This document shows, in pieces, positions 53,205 through 60,706 of a DNA stretch of 64,000 nucleotides. This DNA is from JADJOM01 sp046327715 (GTDB taxonomy: Bacteria > Gemmatimonadota > Gemmatimonadetes > Gemmatimonadales > GWC2-71-9). The notes beneath the pieces were generated by a model. The model did not search any database, had not been told where the DNA came from, and was given only the letters and a program-made list of their open reading frames with translations. Positions within the stretch are counted from its first letter, which is position 1. Each line of letters starts with the position of its first letter. A program made the translations under genes and the position numbers. The stretch spans positions 1 to 64,000 of the forward strand of contig JAXLXY010000010.1 in the NCBI GenBank assembly GCA_046327715.1. Direction: 5' to 3'.

Positions 53205-53510
53205 CTAGCTCAGGTTCTTGTTGGCGATCTTCGCCAGGTCGAACATGGTCACCTGGTCCTTCTTGAACAGCGGCTTCAGCTTGGCGTCGGCGTTGATCGC
53301 GCGGCGGTTCTTCTTGTCCTGCAGGCCGTGCTTCTTGATGTACGCCCACAGCTTCTTGATCACCTCGGTCCGGGCGAGGGCCTTCTCGCCCACGACGGCC
53401 GCGAGCAGGGGCGAAGGCGTCAGGGCCTTCATAAACGCCGCATTCGGCTTCCGCTTCGTGGCCTTCTTCGCGGCCTTCTTCTTGGCCGGCGCCTTCTTCT
53501 TCGTGGCCAT
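53205..53510 (-). CDS. SWIB/MDM2-domain protein with lysine/alanine-rich N-tail
   Basis: The 101-residue protein has two parts. Residues 1-22 form a basic tail (ATKKKAPAKKKAAKKATKRK) like histone H1 tails. Residues about 24-100 form a SWIB domain: LTPSPLLAAVVGEKALARTEVIKKLWAYIKKHGLQDKKNRRAINADAKLKPLF and VTMFDLAKIANKNL. Bacterial SWIB proteins of this kind occur in Chlamydiae, Bacteroidota and others; a nucleoid or chromatin-like role is supposed but not proven. It is highly basic and cytoplasmic. GGAGG lies 7 nt before the ATG at 53510. Confidence 0.93.
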   Translation of the reverse strand: MATKKKAPAKKKAAKKATKRKPNAAFMKALTPSPLLAAVVGEKALARTEVIKKLWAYIKKHGLQDKKNRRAINADAKLKPLFKKDQVTMFDLAKIANKNLS

Positions 53511-53649
53511 CAGGTGCCTCCATCAGGGGTGATTTGACGCGTTCCGCGCGAGCGACGCCGCGCCGCGCGAGACCCAAACTAAGGGGTTGCCCCCCGAGTG
53601 CAAGAGGGAAAACGGCATTTTCCCCTCTGGAAACGGCCCCGCGGGGGGC

Positions 53650-53655
53650 TATCTT
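53650..53655 (+). promoter_or_regulatory. -10-like hexamer TATCTT for the sugar dehydrogenase gene
   Basis: TATCTT, in the context GGGCTATCTTCC, lies 34 nt before the ATG at 53690. The flanking GGCTAnnTTCC is shared with 31470-31479. Confidence 0.45.
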
Positions 53656-53689
53656 CCCTCGGAGAACGCCCCCCTCACGGAGTCCCCGG

Positions 53690-54934
53690 ATGCGGTTCCT
53701 CCCCCTGATGTCCCTCGGTGGCGCCCTGCTCTCCCTCGGGGGCGACACCCTCCCGGCCCCCGCGCACGCCCCCGCGCCCCCCACCTGTAGCCGCGAGAAC
53801 GGGCTGGTCCTCCCCGAGGGATTCTGCGCCGTGGTGGTCGCCGAGCGCCTCGGGCGGGTGCGCCAGATCACCGTCCTCCCCAATGGCGACGTCGCCGCCG
53901 CCCTCGGCGGCGGGGGGCCCGGCGTGGTGCTGCTCCGCGACACCAACGGCGACGGCGTGGCCGACAGCCGGAAGGCCTTCGGCGAGGAAGGCGGCACCGG
54001 CATCGCCTTCCGCGACGGCTACCTCTGGCTCGCCGCCCCGAGCCGCCTGGTCCGCTGGCGCCTCACCCCCGGCGAGGACCAGCCCCAGGGTGCCGCCGAG
54101 ACGATGGTCGACCGCCTCCCCACCGGCGGCCACGGCGCCAAGACCCTCGCCTTCCTCGGCGGCGACACCCTGATCGTCAACATCGGCTCCGAGACCAACA
54201 GCTGCCAGCACGCCGACCGCAGCAACCGCTCCCCCGGCCACGACCCCTGCACCGAGCTCGAGGAGCGTGCCGGCCTGTGGCGGTTCAGCGCCACCCGGCC
54301 CGGCCAGCGCTACCAGGACGGCACCCGCTACGCCACCGGGCTCCGCAACGCCATGGCCCTCGCCGTGCAGCCGGGCACCGGGCGGCTCTTCGCGGCGCCC
54401 CACGGCCGCGACCAGCTCGGCGCCAACTGGGGCTTCACCGACGAGCAGAACGCCGAGCTCCCCGCCGAGGAGTTCCTGCAGGTGAACGCCGGCGACGACT
54501 TCGGCTGGCCCTATTGCTACTTCGACCAGCGCCAGGGCAAGCGGGTCCTCGCCCCCGAGTACGGCGGCGACGGCCGCCGCACCACCCGCTGCGAGGCGAA
54601 GAAGGCGCCCCTGATCGGCTTCCCGGGCCACTGGGCCCCCATGGCCATCGCCTTCTACGCCGGCACCCAGTTCCCCGAGCGCTACCGCGGCGGGGCGTTC
54701 GTTGCCTTCCACGGCTCCTGGAACCGCGCCCCGCTGCCGCAGCAGGGCTACCGGGTGGTCTTCGTCCCCTTCGACGCGAGCGGCCGCCCCACCGGGCAGT
54801 ACGAGACCTTCGCCACCGGCAGCCGCGGACCCACCAGCCTCCGCCCCGCCGGCGTGGCCGCCGGCCCCGATGGCTCGCTCTACATCGCCGACGAGGGGTC
54901 CGGGACGATCTGGAAGGTGATGGCGGCGCGGTAA
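53690..54934 (+). CDS. Exported PQQ-dependent sugar (sorbosone/glucose-type) dehydrogenase
   Basis: The 414-residue product starts at ATG 53690 with a signal peptide (LPLMSLGGALLSLGG). The mature part is a six-bladed propeller of the GdhB/sorbosone dehydrogenase group. LPEGFCAVVVAERLGRVRQITVLPNGDV, DRLPTGGHGAKTLAFLGGDTLIVNIG, YATGLRNAMALAVQPGTGRLF, NAGDDFGWPYCYFD and GGAFVAFHGSWNRAPLPQQGYRVVFVPF are typical. It probably oxidises an aldose or similar sugar in the periplasm using pyrroloquinoline quinone; no PQQ biosynthesis gene is in the window. It lies upstream of the peroxiredoxin gene, separated by an octamer array. Confidence 0.88.
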   Translation: MRFLPLMSLGGALLSLGGDTLPAPAHAPAPPTCSRENGLVLPEGFCAVVVAERLGRVRQITVLPNGDVAAALGGGGPGVVLLRDTNGDGVADSRKAFGEEGGTGIAFRDGYLWLAAPSRLVRWRLTPGEDQPQGAAETMVDRLPTGGHGAKTLAFLGGDTLIVNIGSETNSCQHADRSNRSPGHDPCTELEERAGLWRFSATRPGQRYQDGTRYATGLRNAMALAVQPGTGRLFAAPHGRDQLGANWGFTDEQNAELPAEEFLQVNAGDDFGWPYCYFDQRQGKRVLAPEYGGDGRRTTRCEAKKAPLIGFPGHWAPMAIAFYAGTQFPERYRGGAFVAFHGSWNRAPLPQQGYRVVFVPFDASGRPTGQYETFATGSRGPTSLRPAGVAAGPDGSLYIADEGSGTIWKVMAAR

Positions 54935-54964
54935 GGGAGGCGACTCGGGCGCGCGGGAGTGGCA

Positions 54965-55013
54965 GTTGGGCGGTTGGGCGGTTAGGCGGTTAGGCGGTTG
55001 GGCGGTTAGGCGG
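54965..55013. repeat. Octamer array upstream of the peroxiredoxin gene
   Basis: About six 8-bp units of the form RGGCGGTT run in one orientation from 54965 to 55013. There is no local inverted partner, but arrays in the opposite orientation lie after the gene (55618-55744). The array ends at the TACCTT hexamer at 55014, so it supplies any -35-like bases. It is G-rich on the plus strand and could form a G-quadruplex. Confidence 0.8.
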
Positions 55014-55019
55014 TACCTT
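55014..55019 (+). promoter_or_regulatory. -10-like hexamer TACCTT for the peroxiredoxin gene
   Basis: TACCTT directly follows the octamer array and lies 25 nt before the ATG at 55045. GGAGA just before the ATG may serve as the ribosome site. Confidence 0.4.
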
Positions 55020-55044
55020 CAGGGAACCTGCAACCGGAGACGGA

Positions 55045-55602
55045 ATGCCACGCATGCTCACCGCGGCGGGCCTGCTGCTCGCCGCCACCGCGCTCACCGC
55101 GCAGGCACCGGCGCCCCTCAAGCCCGGTGACCAGGTCCCGGACCTGGCGCTGACCGGCGCCACCCGGGGCGGCGTGCTCCAGCGCCCCGTGCGCCTGAGC
55201 GACCTCCGCGACCACACCCTCGTCATCGCGTTCTTCTACAAGGCGCGGACCAGCGGCTGAACGGTCCAAATGGACGCGTACCGTGATCAGTACGCGACGC
55301 TCGTAGGAGACACCAGCAAGGTGACACTGCTGGCCGTCAGCGTGGACCCGGCGGCCGAGCTCGCCAGCTGGGCAAAGGACAAGGACTACCCGTTCACCTT
55401 CCTGAGCGACCCTGACGGCGCGATGGGCCGCGCCTTCGGCGCCTGGGAGCCGAAGTACAAGATGGACAATCGCACGCTCTTCGTGGTGGCGCCGGGCGGG
55501 AAGGTGGCTCACGTGATGGCGCCGTTCCGCGAGGTGGATCCGCAGGCCTACGTGGAGCTGCGGGAGGCGATCGCCAGAACGGTTAGGCGGTTGGGCGGTT
55601 AG
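55045..55602 (+). CDS. Exported peroxiredoxin, probable selenoprotein (UGA at codon 72)
   Basis: One frame runs from ATG 55045 to TAG 55600-55602 with a single in-frame TGA at 55258-55260. Read as selenocysteine it gives 185 residues. Residues 1-23 are a signal peptide (AATALTAQA). LKPGDQVPDLALTG opens the thioredoxin fold, and VIAFFYKARTSG-U-TVQMDAYRDQY puts the UGA on the peroxidatic site of the T-x-x-C motif (Thr69, position 72). LLAVSVDPAAELASWA and FTFLSDPDGAMGRAFGAW are peroxiredoxin sequence after the UGA. There is no cysteine anywhere, so it would be a one-selenocysteine enzyme reducing peroxides in the periplasm. A SECIS-like hairpin follows the UGA. The last seven residues are encoded by the octamer array. 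A nonsense mutation or read error (TGC to TGA) is the alternative. Confidence 0.8.
55275..55296 (+). promoter_or_regulatory. Candidate bacterial SECIS hairpin
   Basis: CGCGTAC (55275-55281) and GTACGCG (55290-55296) form a perfect 7-bp stem with loop CGTGATCA. The loop starts 22 nt after the UGA, inside the roughly 16-37 nt range reported for bacterial SECIS loops, and contains the G and U expected there. Codons in 55261-55320 use A or T in the third position unusually often (CAA, CGT, GAT, GTA, GGA, ACA), as expected if RNA structure constrains them. Confidence 0.65.
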
Positions 55603-55744
55603 GCGGTTCGGTACCTCGCCGCCCAACCGCCCAACCGCCCAATCGCCCTCTCCCTCGGGCCCGGGTCGCCGCTATGCGGCTCCCGAAGGGCCCTCGGTCG
55701 CGCCCAACCGCCCAACCGCCCAACCGCCTAACCGCCCAACCGCC
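55581..55744. repeat. Composite repeat: octamer arrays around a 56-bp hairpin core
   Basis: A plus-oriented GGCGGTTR array (55581-55610) is followed by an inverted CCCAAYCG array (55618-55647), the 56-bp core (55652-55707) and another CCCAACCG array to 55744. The core folds: GGGCCC, GG and GCCGC pair with GCGGC, CC and GGGCCC. The element lies between converging genes; it supplies the last codons and stop of the peroxiredoxin gene and touches the thrC stop (55747-55745). A second core copy is at 57989-58044 with 52 of 56 identical positions. Confidence 0.8.
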
Positions 55745-57010
55745 TTACTTCATCACCCGCTCCACCTCCCGCAGGTCCGCGTCGATCTCGATGGGCCGGT
55801 TGGCGCGGGCCGGCGGCGGGTCGGTCTCCTGGTGGTAGGTGAGCAGCGCCCCCGGGTCCTTGAGCACGTGACCGGTGAGCACCGCCATCACCCGCGCGTC
55901 GTGGGCGATGACCCCCGCCGCGCGGAGCTTTCGCGCCCCGGCCACGCTCGCGGCGCTCGCCGGCTCGCAGCCCACGCCGGCGGCGTCGATCACCGCCTTG
56001 GCCTCGAGGATCTCGGCGTCGCTCACCGACGTCACCACGCCGTCGGTGTCGCGGATGGTGCGTACCCCGCGGTCCCAGCTCGCCGGGTCGCCGATCTTGA
56101 TGGCCGTGGCGATGGTCTCCGCCTTGACCGTGTGCCGCGCCGCGAATCCCTCCGCGAAGCCCCGCGCGAACGGCGCCGCCCCCGCCGCCTGCACCGCCGC
56201 GATCCGCGGCAGCCGGTCGATGAGCCCCGCCGCCTTCGCCTCCACCAGCGCCTTCCCGAAGGCCGCCGTGTTGCCGAGGTTCCCCGCCGGCAGCACGATC
56301 CAGTCGGGCACCTCCCAGCACAGCTGGTGCAGCAGCTCGAGCACGATGCTCTTCTGCCCCTCGAGCCGGTAGGGGTTGATGGAGTTGAGCAGGTACACGC
56401 CGAGCTGGTCGGCGGCCTGCTGCACCAGCGCCAGGCAGGCGTCGAAGTCGCCCCGCACCAGCAGGGTGCGCGCCCCGTAGGCCAGCGACTGCGACAGCTT
56501 GCCCAGCGCCACCTGGCCCGCCGGCACGAACACCAGCGCCGGGATCCCCGCCTGGGCGCCGTACGCCGCGAGCGCCGCGGAGGTGTTGCCGGTGCTGGCG
56601 CAGGCGATGGCCCGGGCGCCGATGCGCTTTGCCTGGGTCACGCCCACGGTCATCCCCCGGTCCTTGAACGACCCGGTGGGGTTGTGGCCCTCGTGCTTGA
56701 GGCGGAGCAGCGGCAGCCCCGCCCAGGTGGCGATCGCCGGCCGGCGGAGCAGGGGGGTGTTGCCCTCGGGGTGGGTGACCATCTGGTCGCCCACCGACGG
56801 CAGCACCAGCTCGCGGTAGCGCCACACCCCGGAGAGGTTGGCGTCGTCGCGCTGGCCCCAGCGCTCCTCGAACAGCCGCCGCAGGCTCGCGCCATCCTCG
56901 GCGGGCGGGTCGTGCCGCAGCTCGAGCAGCCCGCCGCAGTCGCAGCGCACCGCGGGATCGAGCTCGCCGTACTGGTCGCCGCAGGCGGCGCAGACCTGGA
57001 CGCTGGCCAT
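55745..57010 (-). CDS. thrC: Threonine synthase
   Basis: The 421-residue pyridoxal-phosphate enzyme turns O-phosphohomoserine into threonine. Its N-terminus has a zinc-ribbon-like set of cysteines (Cys7, Cys10, Cys23, Cys25). The cofactor lysine is Lys116 in NPTGSFKDRGM, the Ser/Thr-rich phosphate site is CASTGNTSAALAAYG, and LPAGNLGNTAAFGKAL is the glycine loop. ATG 57010 shares a base with the thrB stop (TGATG). It is the last gene of thrA-thrB-thrC; its stop touches the composite repeat. Confidence 0.95.
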   Translation of the reverse strand: MASVQVCAACGDQYGELDPAVRCDCGGLLELRHDPPAEDGASLRRLFEERWGQRDDANLSGVWRYRELVLPSVGDQMVTHPEGNTPLLRRPAIATWAGLPLLRLKHEGHNPTGSFKDRGMTVGVTQAKRIGARAIACASTGNTSAALAAYGAQAGIPALVFVPAGQVALGKLSQSLAYGARTLLVRGDFDACLALVQQAADQLGVYLLNSINPYRLEGQKSIVLELLHQLCWEVPDWIVLPAGNLGNTAAFGKALVEAKAAGLIDRLPRIAAVQAAGAAPFARGFAEGFAARHTVKAETIATAIKIGDPASWDRGVRTIRDTDGVVTSVSDAEILEAKAVIDAAGVGCEPASAASVAGARKLRAAGVIAHDARVMAVLTGHVLKDPGALLTYHQETDPPPARANRPIEIDADLREVERVMK

Positions 57011-57930
57011 CAGGGCCCCTCGAGCAGGCGGGCGCCGGTGCCGCTCACCTCGGTGACCCGGGTGGTGCAGGGCACCCCGGCGCCGGCGTAGGCCCGCTCC
57101 ATGGCGGTGGCGATCACCGCACCCGCCGCGTCGTCCGCCGCGAAGGCAAAGGCCGTGGGCCCGCTGCCCGAGATGGAGCAGCCGAGGGCGCCGGCCTCGA
57201 GCGCCGCCGCCTTGGCGGCGGGGAAGCCGGGCAGCAGCGGCGCCCGCGCCGGCTCCGCGATGCGGTCGTCGAGCGAGCGGCGCAGCAGGGCGAGGTCGCC
57301 GGTGGCGAACGCCAATACCATCCCCGCCACCTGCGCCGCCTGGTACACCGCCACGTCACGCGGGACCTCCCGCGGCAGCACCGCGCGCCCCTCGGCGGTG
57401 CGCAGCCGCTGCCCCGGGTGCGCCACCACCACCCGCAGCCCGGCGGGCCAGGGGAGCCGGGCGTAGTCACAGGCGCGGGCGTCGCGGATCAGCACGATCC
57501 CGCCGATGAGCGACGGCAGGATGTTGTCCAGGTGCCACCCCGCCACGCACGCCTCGGCGGCCAGGGCCGACTCGAGCAGCTGCTGCTCGGTGAGCCGGAG
57601 GTCGAGCAGCGCATTGGCCGCCACCGCGCCGGCCACGGCGCTGGCGGCGCTGCCGCCCTGGCCGCCGGAGAGCGGCAGTCCCTTGGTGATGCGGAGGGTG
57701 AGGCCGGCGTCGGCGCGGCCCGCGGCGCGGAGCGCCGCCTGGGCCGCCAGCGCGGCGGTGTTGGCGCCGGCTTCCTTCGGGAGGTCGGGATGGCCGGCGT
57801 CGAGCACCACCACGCCCGGCTCCGCCGCGCGCGCCGCCTCCACGACATCCCCGGGGCCGGCCAGCGCCATCCCCATGATGTCGAGCCCGGGGCCCACGTT
57901 CCCCACGCTTCCCGGCGCGAACACCCGCAC
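57010..57930 (-). CDS. thrB: Homoserine kinase
   Basis: The 306-residue GHMP kinase phosphorylates homoserine. It shows the N-terminal VFAPGSVGNVGPGLDIMGMAL, the ATP-binding loop GLPLSGGQGGSAASAVAGA and the C-terminal ISGSGPTAFAF. The start is GTG at 57930; a second in-frame GTG lies two codons on (57924). The gene is 217 bp downstream of thrA, with the second composite repeat in between, and is coupled to thrC by a shared base. Confidence 0.94.
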   Translation of the reverse strand: MRVFAPGSVGNVGPGLDIMGMALAGPGDVVEAARAAEPGVVVLDAGHPDLPKEAGANTAALAAQAALRAAGRADAGLTLRITKGLPLSGGQGGSAASAVAGAVAANALLDLRLTEQQLLESALAAEACVAGWHLDNILPSLIGGIVLIRDARACDYARLPWPAGLRVVVAHPGQRLRTAEGRAVLPREVPRDVAVYQAAQVAGMVLAFATGDLALLRRSLDDRIAEPARAPLLPGFPAAKAAALEAGALGCSISGSGPTAFAFAADDAAGAVIATAMERAYAGAGVPCTTRVTEVSGTGARLLEGP

Positions 57931-57968
57931 CCGATCAATCGCCAGACGTCACCTCGATTCGCTCACGA

Positions 57969-58137
57969 ACCGCCCCATCGCCCCATCACCCTCGGGCCCG
58001 GGTCGCCGCAGTGCGGCTCACGAAGGGCCCTCGGTGGCGCCCAATCGCCCAATCACCCAACCGCCCAACCGCCCAACCACCCAACCGCCCAACCACCCAA
58101 CCGCCCAACCACCCAATCACCCAATCGCCCAATCGCC
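57969..58137. repeat. Composite repeat between thrA and thrB, second copy of the 56-bp core
   Basis: A few CCCATCGC-type units (57969-57988) lead into the 56-bp core (57989-58044), and twelve 8-bp CRCCCAAY units run from 58038 to 58133. The core has four differences from the one at 55652-55707. The array differs by C/T and G/A substitutions. It lies in the 217-bp gap inside the thr operon and may tune read-through from thrA to thrB. Confidence 0.8.
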
Positions 58138-58147
58138 TGCTCGCCCC

Positions 58148-60661
58148 CTACCTCCTCGCCAGCGCCAGCACGTCGTTGAGCACCCCCGCGGCCGTCACCA
58201 GCGGACCGGCGCCCGGGCCGCGGATCACCAGCGGATGCTCCTTGTAGCGCGCGGTGGTAAACACGATCTGGTTGTCGGTCCCCTTGAGCGCGGCGAAGGG
58301 GCTCTCGGGGCTCACCGCGGTGAGCCCCACCCGGAGCCGTCGCGGCGACACCGTGGCCACGTAGCGCAGCACCTTCCCGGACTGCTGCGCGTCGCGGACC
58401 TTGCGGGCAAAGTGCTCGTCCCAGGTGCCGAGCCGGGCGAGGAACTGCTTGAGCGGCAGCGCCCGCGCGTCGGGGGGCACCAGCGATTCGGTCACCACCG
58501 AGCCCGGCTCGCCGCTGAAGCCCATGAGCCGGCCCAGGATGAGCGCCTTCCGCGCCACGTCGGCGCCGGAGAGGTCGTCGCGCGGGTCGGGCTCGGTGAA
58601 GCCCTTGTCCATCGCCGCCCGGAGGGCGTCGGAGAACTTCTTCCACCGCTCCAGCTCGGAGAGCAGGAAGCCGAGGGTCCCCGAGAGGCACCCCTCGATC
58701 GACAGCACCTCGTCCCCGGTCTCGAGCAGCTTGGCGAAGGTGTCCATCACGGGCAGGCCGGCGCCCACCGTGGCCTCGTGCCGCAGCCGGCGGCCGTGGC
58801 TCTGGGCCAGCGCCAGCAGCGCCTCCGCGCTGGCCGCGCTCCCCGCCAGCGGCTTCTTGTTGGCGAGCACCACGTCCATGCCGTGGCTGAGCGCCCCGCG
58901 CAGCACCTCGGTGGTGTCGTCGGCGGTCACGTCCACCAGCACCGGGTGCGACAGCGCGTGCCGGGAGGCGGCCTTCACCGCGAACTCGGCGTTCCACGGC
59001 GCCCCGCCCTCGAGGTGCCGCAGCGAGTGGCCCTTGGCCTTCTCCCGCGCCACCGCCGTGAGCCGGTGGGCCGAGAGGCCGGCCGGATCGAACACCACCC
59101 CGCTGCGGTCGGCCACGCCCACGATCCGCACCTTGGGCCCCTGGGCCGGCAGCTCGCCCACCAGCTCGGTGAAGCTGCGCCCGATGCGCCCGAAGCCGAG
59201 CAGGAAGATGTCCAGGCGGTCGCGCGGCGCGGCCGAGCCGCCGCCTACCTTGCCCAGCTGGAAGGCGGCGTGGATGGCGCGCTGGGCGTCCCGCGCCTGC
59301 GCCTCGCCCACCACCGCCGAGATGTTGAGTTCGCTCGAGCCCTGGGCGATCGCGATGACGTTGATCCCGCCGTCCGCCAGCGCGGAGAACACCCGCCGCG
59401 CCACCCCCGGCGTCCCGGCCATGCCGAGCCCCACCACCGCGATCGTGGCCACGCCGGGTGTCAGGCGCACCCCGTCGATCTCGCGGTGGGTGATCTCGTC
59501 GCGGAAGGCATCGGTGAGGCAGCGCCGCGCCGCCTCCGCGCTCTCCGCCGGCACCGAGAAGCAGATCGAGTGCTCCGAGCTGGCCTGGGTGATCAGCGAC
59601 ACCGAGATCCCCTCCCGGTGCAGCGCCGCGAAGGTCCGCGCCGCCACGCCCGGCACGCCGAGCATCCCGTTCCCCTCGACCGTCACCAGCGCCTGGCCCC
59701 CCGCGCCGGAGAGCGCCTTCACCGGCACCTCGAGCCCGGTCACCCGTTCCGACACCTCCGTGCCCTCGTCGGCCGGTGTGGCGAAGGGCCGCACGAAGAG
59801 CGGCACCTTGCGGCCCAGGATCGGGATCAGCGCCCGGGGGTGCAGCACCTTGGCGCCGTAGTAGGCCAGCTCCGCCGCCTCGCGCACGTTGAGCTGGGGC
59901 AGCACCCGCGCGTCGGGCACCACCCGCGGGTCGGCGGTGAGCAGCCCCGGCACGTCCTTCCACAGGTTCACCCGCGCGGCGCCCAGGGCGCGGCCCACCA
60001 GCGCCGCCGTCAGGTCGGAGCCCCCCCGGCCCAGCGTGGTGACCTCTCCCGACGGCGCCCGGCCGATGAACCCCGTCACCACCGGCGTCACGCCCCGGGC
60101 GAGCAGCGGCCTGAGCACCTTCCGCATCCGCGCGTCGGTGCCGTCGAGGTCGGGCGAGGCGTTGCCGAAGCCCGCGTCGGTGCTCACCACCTCCGTGGCG
60201 TCGATATACTTGGTGCTCACCCCGGCGGCGAGCAGCGCGGCGGTCACCAGCCGCGCCGAGAGCCGCTCCCCCCGGGCCACCAGGAAATCGCTGGTGCGGG
60301 GGGTCAGCTCCCGCAGGATCGACAGCCCCTTGGCCAGCGTCTCCAGCTCGTCCAGCTGCGCGTCGATGAAGGCCAGCAGCTCGTTGCGCACCGCGCCGGC
60401 CGGGGCGAGCGCCTTCGCGGCGGCGTGGTGCCGCTCCCGGAGCTGCGCCGCCGCCTGGTACGCGGCCGTGACATCGCCGGCCTGCGCCTTCGCGGCCGCG
60501 GTGAGCAGCAGGTCGGTCACCCCCGCCATCGCGGAGACGACCACCACCCGCGGGCCGGGGCGGGCCTGCAGGATCGACACGGCGTGCCGCACCGCCTGGG
60601 GATCGGCGAGCGAGGCACCTCCGAACTTGTGGACTTCCAGGGGGGCAGTCTGACGGGCCAT
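58148..60661 (-). CDS. thrA: Bifunctional aspartokinase / homoserine dehydrogenase
   Basis: The 837-residue product is a fusion. Residues about 8-290 are the aspartokinase (VHKFGGASLADPQAV, TLGRGGSDLTAALVGRAL, WKDVPGLLTADPRVVPDA). Residues about 315-475 carry two ACT domains (ALVTVEGNGMLGVPGVAARTF, ATIAVVGLGMAGTPGVARRVF). Residues about 485-837 are homoserine dehydrogenase (IFLLGFGRIGRSFTEL, DVTADDTTEVLRGAL, ANKKPLAG, TVGAGLPVMDTF, GTLGFLLSEL). It makes aspartyl phosphate and reduces aspartate semialdehyde to homoserine; the ACT domains allow feedback by threonine. It heads the thr operon and is divergent to chrA with a 45-bp gap. Confidence 0.95.
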   Translation of the reverse strand: MARQTAPLEVHKFGGASLADPQAVRHAVSILQARPGPRVVVVSAMAGVTDLLLTAAAKAQAGDVTAAYQAAAQLRERHHAAAKALAPAGAVRNELLAFIDAQLDELETLAKGLSILRELTPRTSDFLVARGERLSARLVTAALLAAGVSTKYIDATEVVSTDAGFGNASPDLDGTDARMRKVLRPLLARGVTPVVTGFIGRAPSGEVTTLGRGGSDLTAALVGRALGAARVNLWKDVPGLLTADPRVVPDARVLPQLNVREAAELAYYGAKVLHPRALIPILGRKVPLFVRPFATPADEGTEVSERVTGLEVPVKALSGAGGQALVTVEGNGMLGVPGVAARTFAALHREGISVSLITQASSEHSICFSVPAESAEAARRCLTDAFRDEITHREIDGVRLTPGVATIAVVGLGMAGTPGVARRVFSALADGGINVIAIAQGSSELNISAVVGEAQARDAQRAIHAAFQLGKVGGGSAAPRDRLDIFLLGFGRIGRSFTELVGELPAQGPKVRIVGVADRSGVVFDPAGLSAHRLTAVAREKAKGHSLRHLEGGAPWNAEFAVKAASRHALSHPVLVDVTADDTTEVLRGALSHGMDVVLANKKPLAGSAASAEALLALAQSHGRRLRHEATVGAGLPVMDTFAKLLETGDEVLSIEGCLSGTLGFLLSELERWKKFSDALRAAMDKGFTEPDPRDDLSGADVARKALILGRLMGFSGEPGSVVTESLVPPDARALPLKQFLARLGTWDEHFARKVRDAQQSGKVLRYVATVSPRRLRVGLTAVSPESPFAALKGTDNQIVFTTARYKEHPLVIRGPGAGPLVTAAGVLNDVLALARR

Positions 60662-60670
60662 GGCGCGCGA

Positions 60671-60680
60671 AGGATATCAT
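60671..60680. promoter_or_regulatory. Overlapping divergent -10 hexamers of thrA and chrA
   Basis: On the minus strand TATCCT (60676-60671) lies 9 nt before the thrA ATG at 60661. On the plus strand TATCAT (60675-60680) lies 26 nt before the chrA GTG. The two hexamers share bases 60675-60676 inside the palindrome GATATC, so polymerase could bind only one way at a time. Confidence 0.5.
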
Positions 60681-60706
60681 CTCCCGGCGGCACCGGTAAG
60701 GGCGGC

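Noticed and set aside
55258..55602. Reading the peroxiredoxin as a pseudogene or as two separate small genes
   Set aside because: The UGA lies exactly on the catalytic codon, both halves are otherwise intact and in one frame, and a SECIS-like stem follows. A sequencing error cannot be excluded from one sequence.
58038..58137. Regular repeats that could suggest a CRISPR array
   Set aside because: Units are 8 bp and directly tandem with no spacers, and no cas gene is present.
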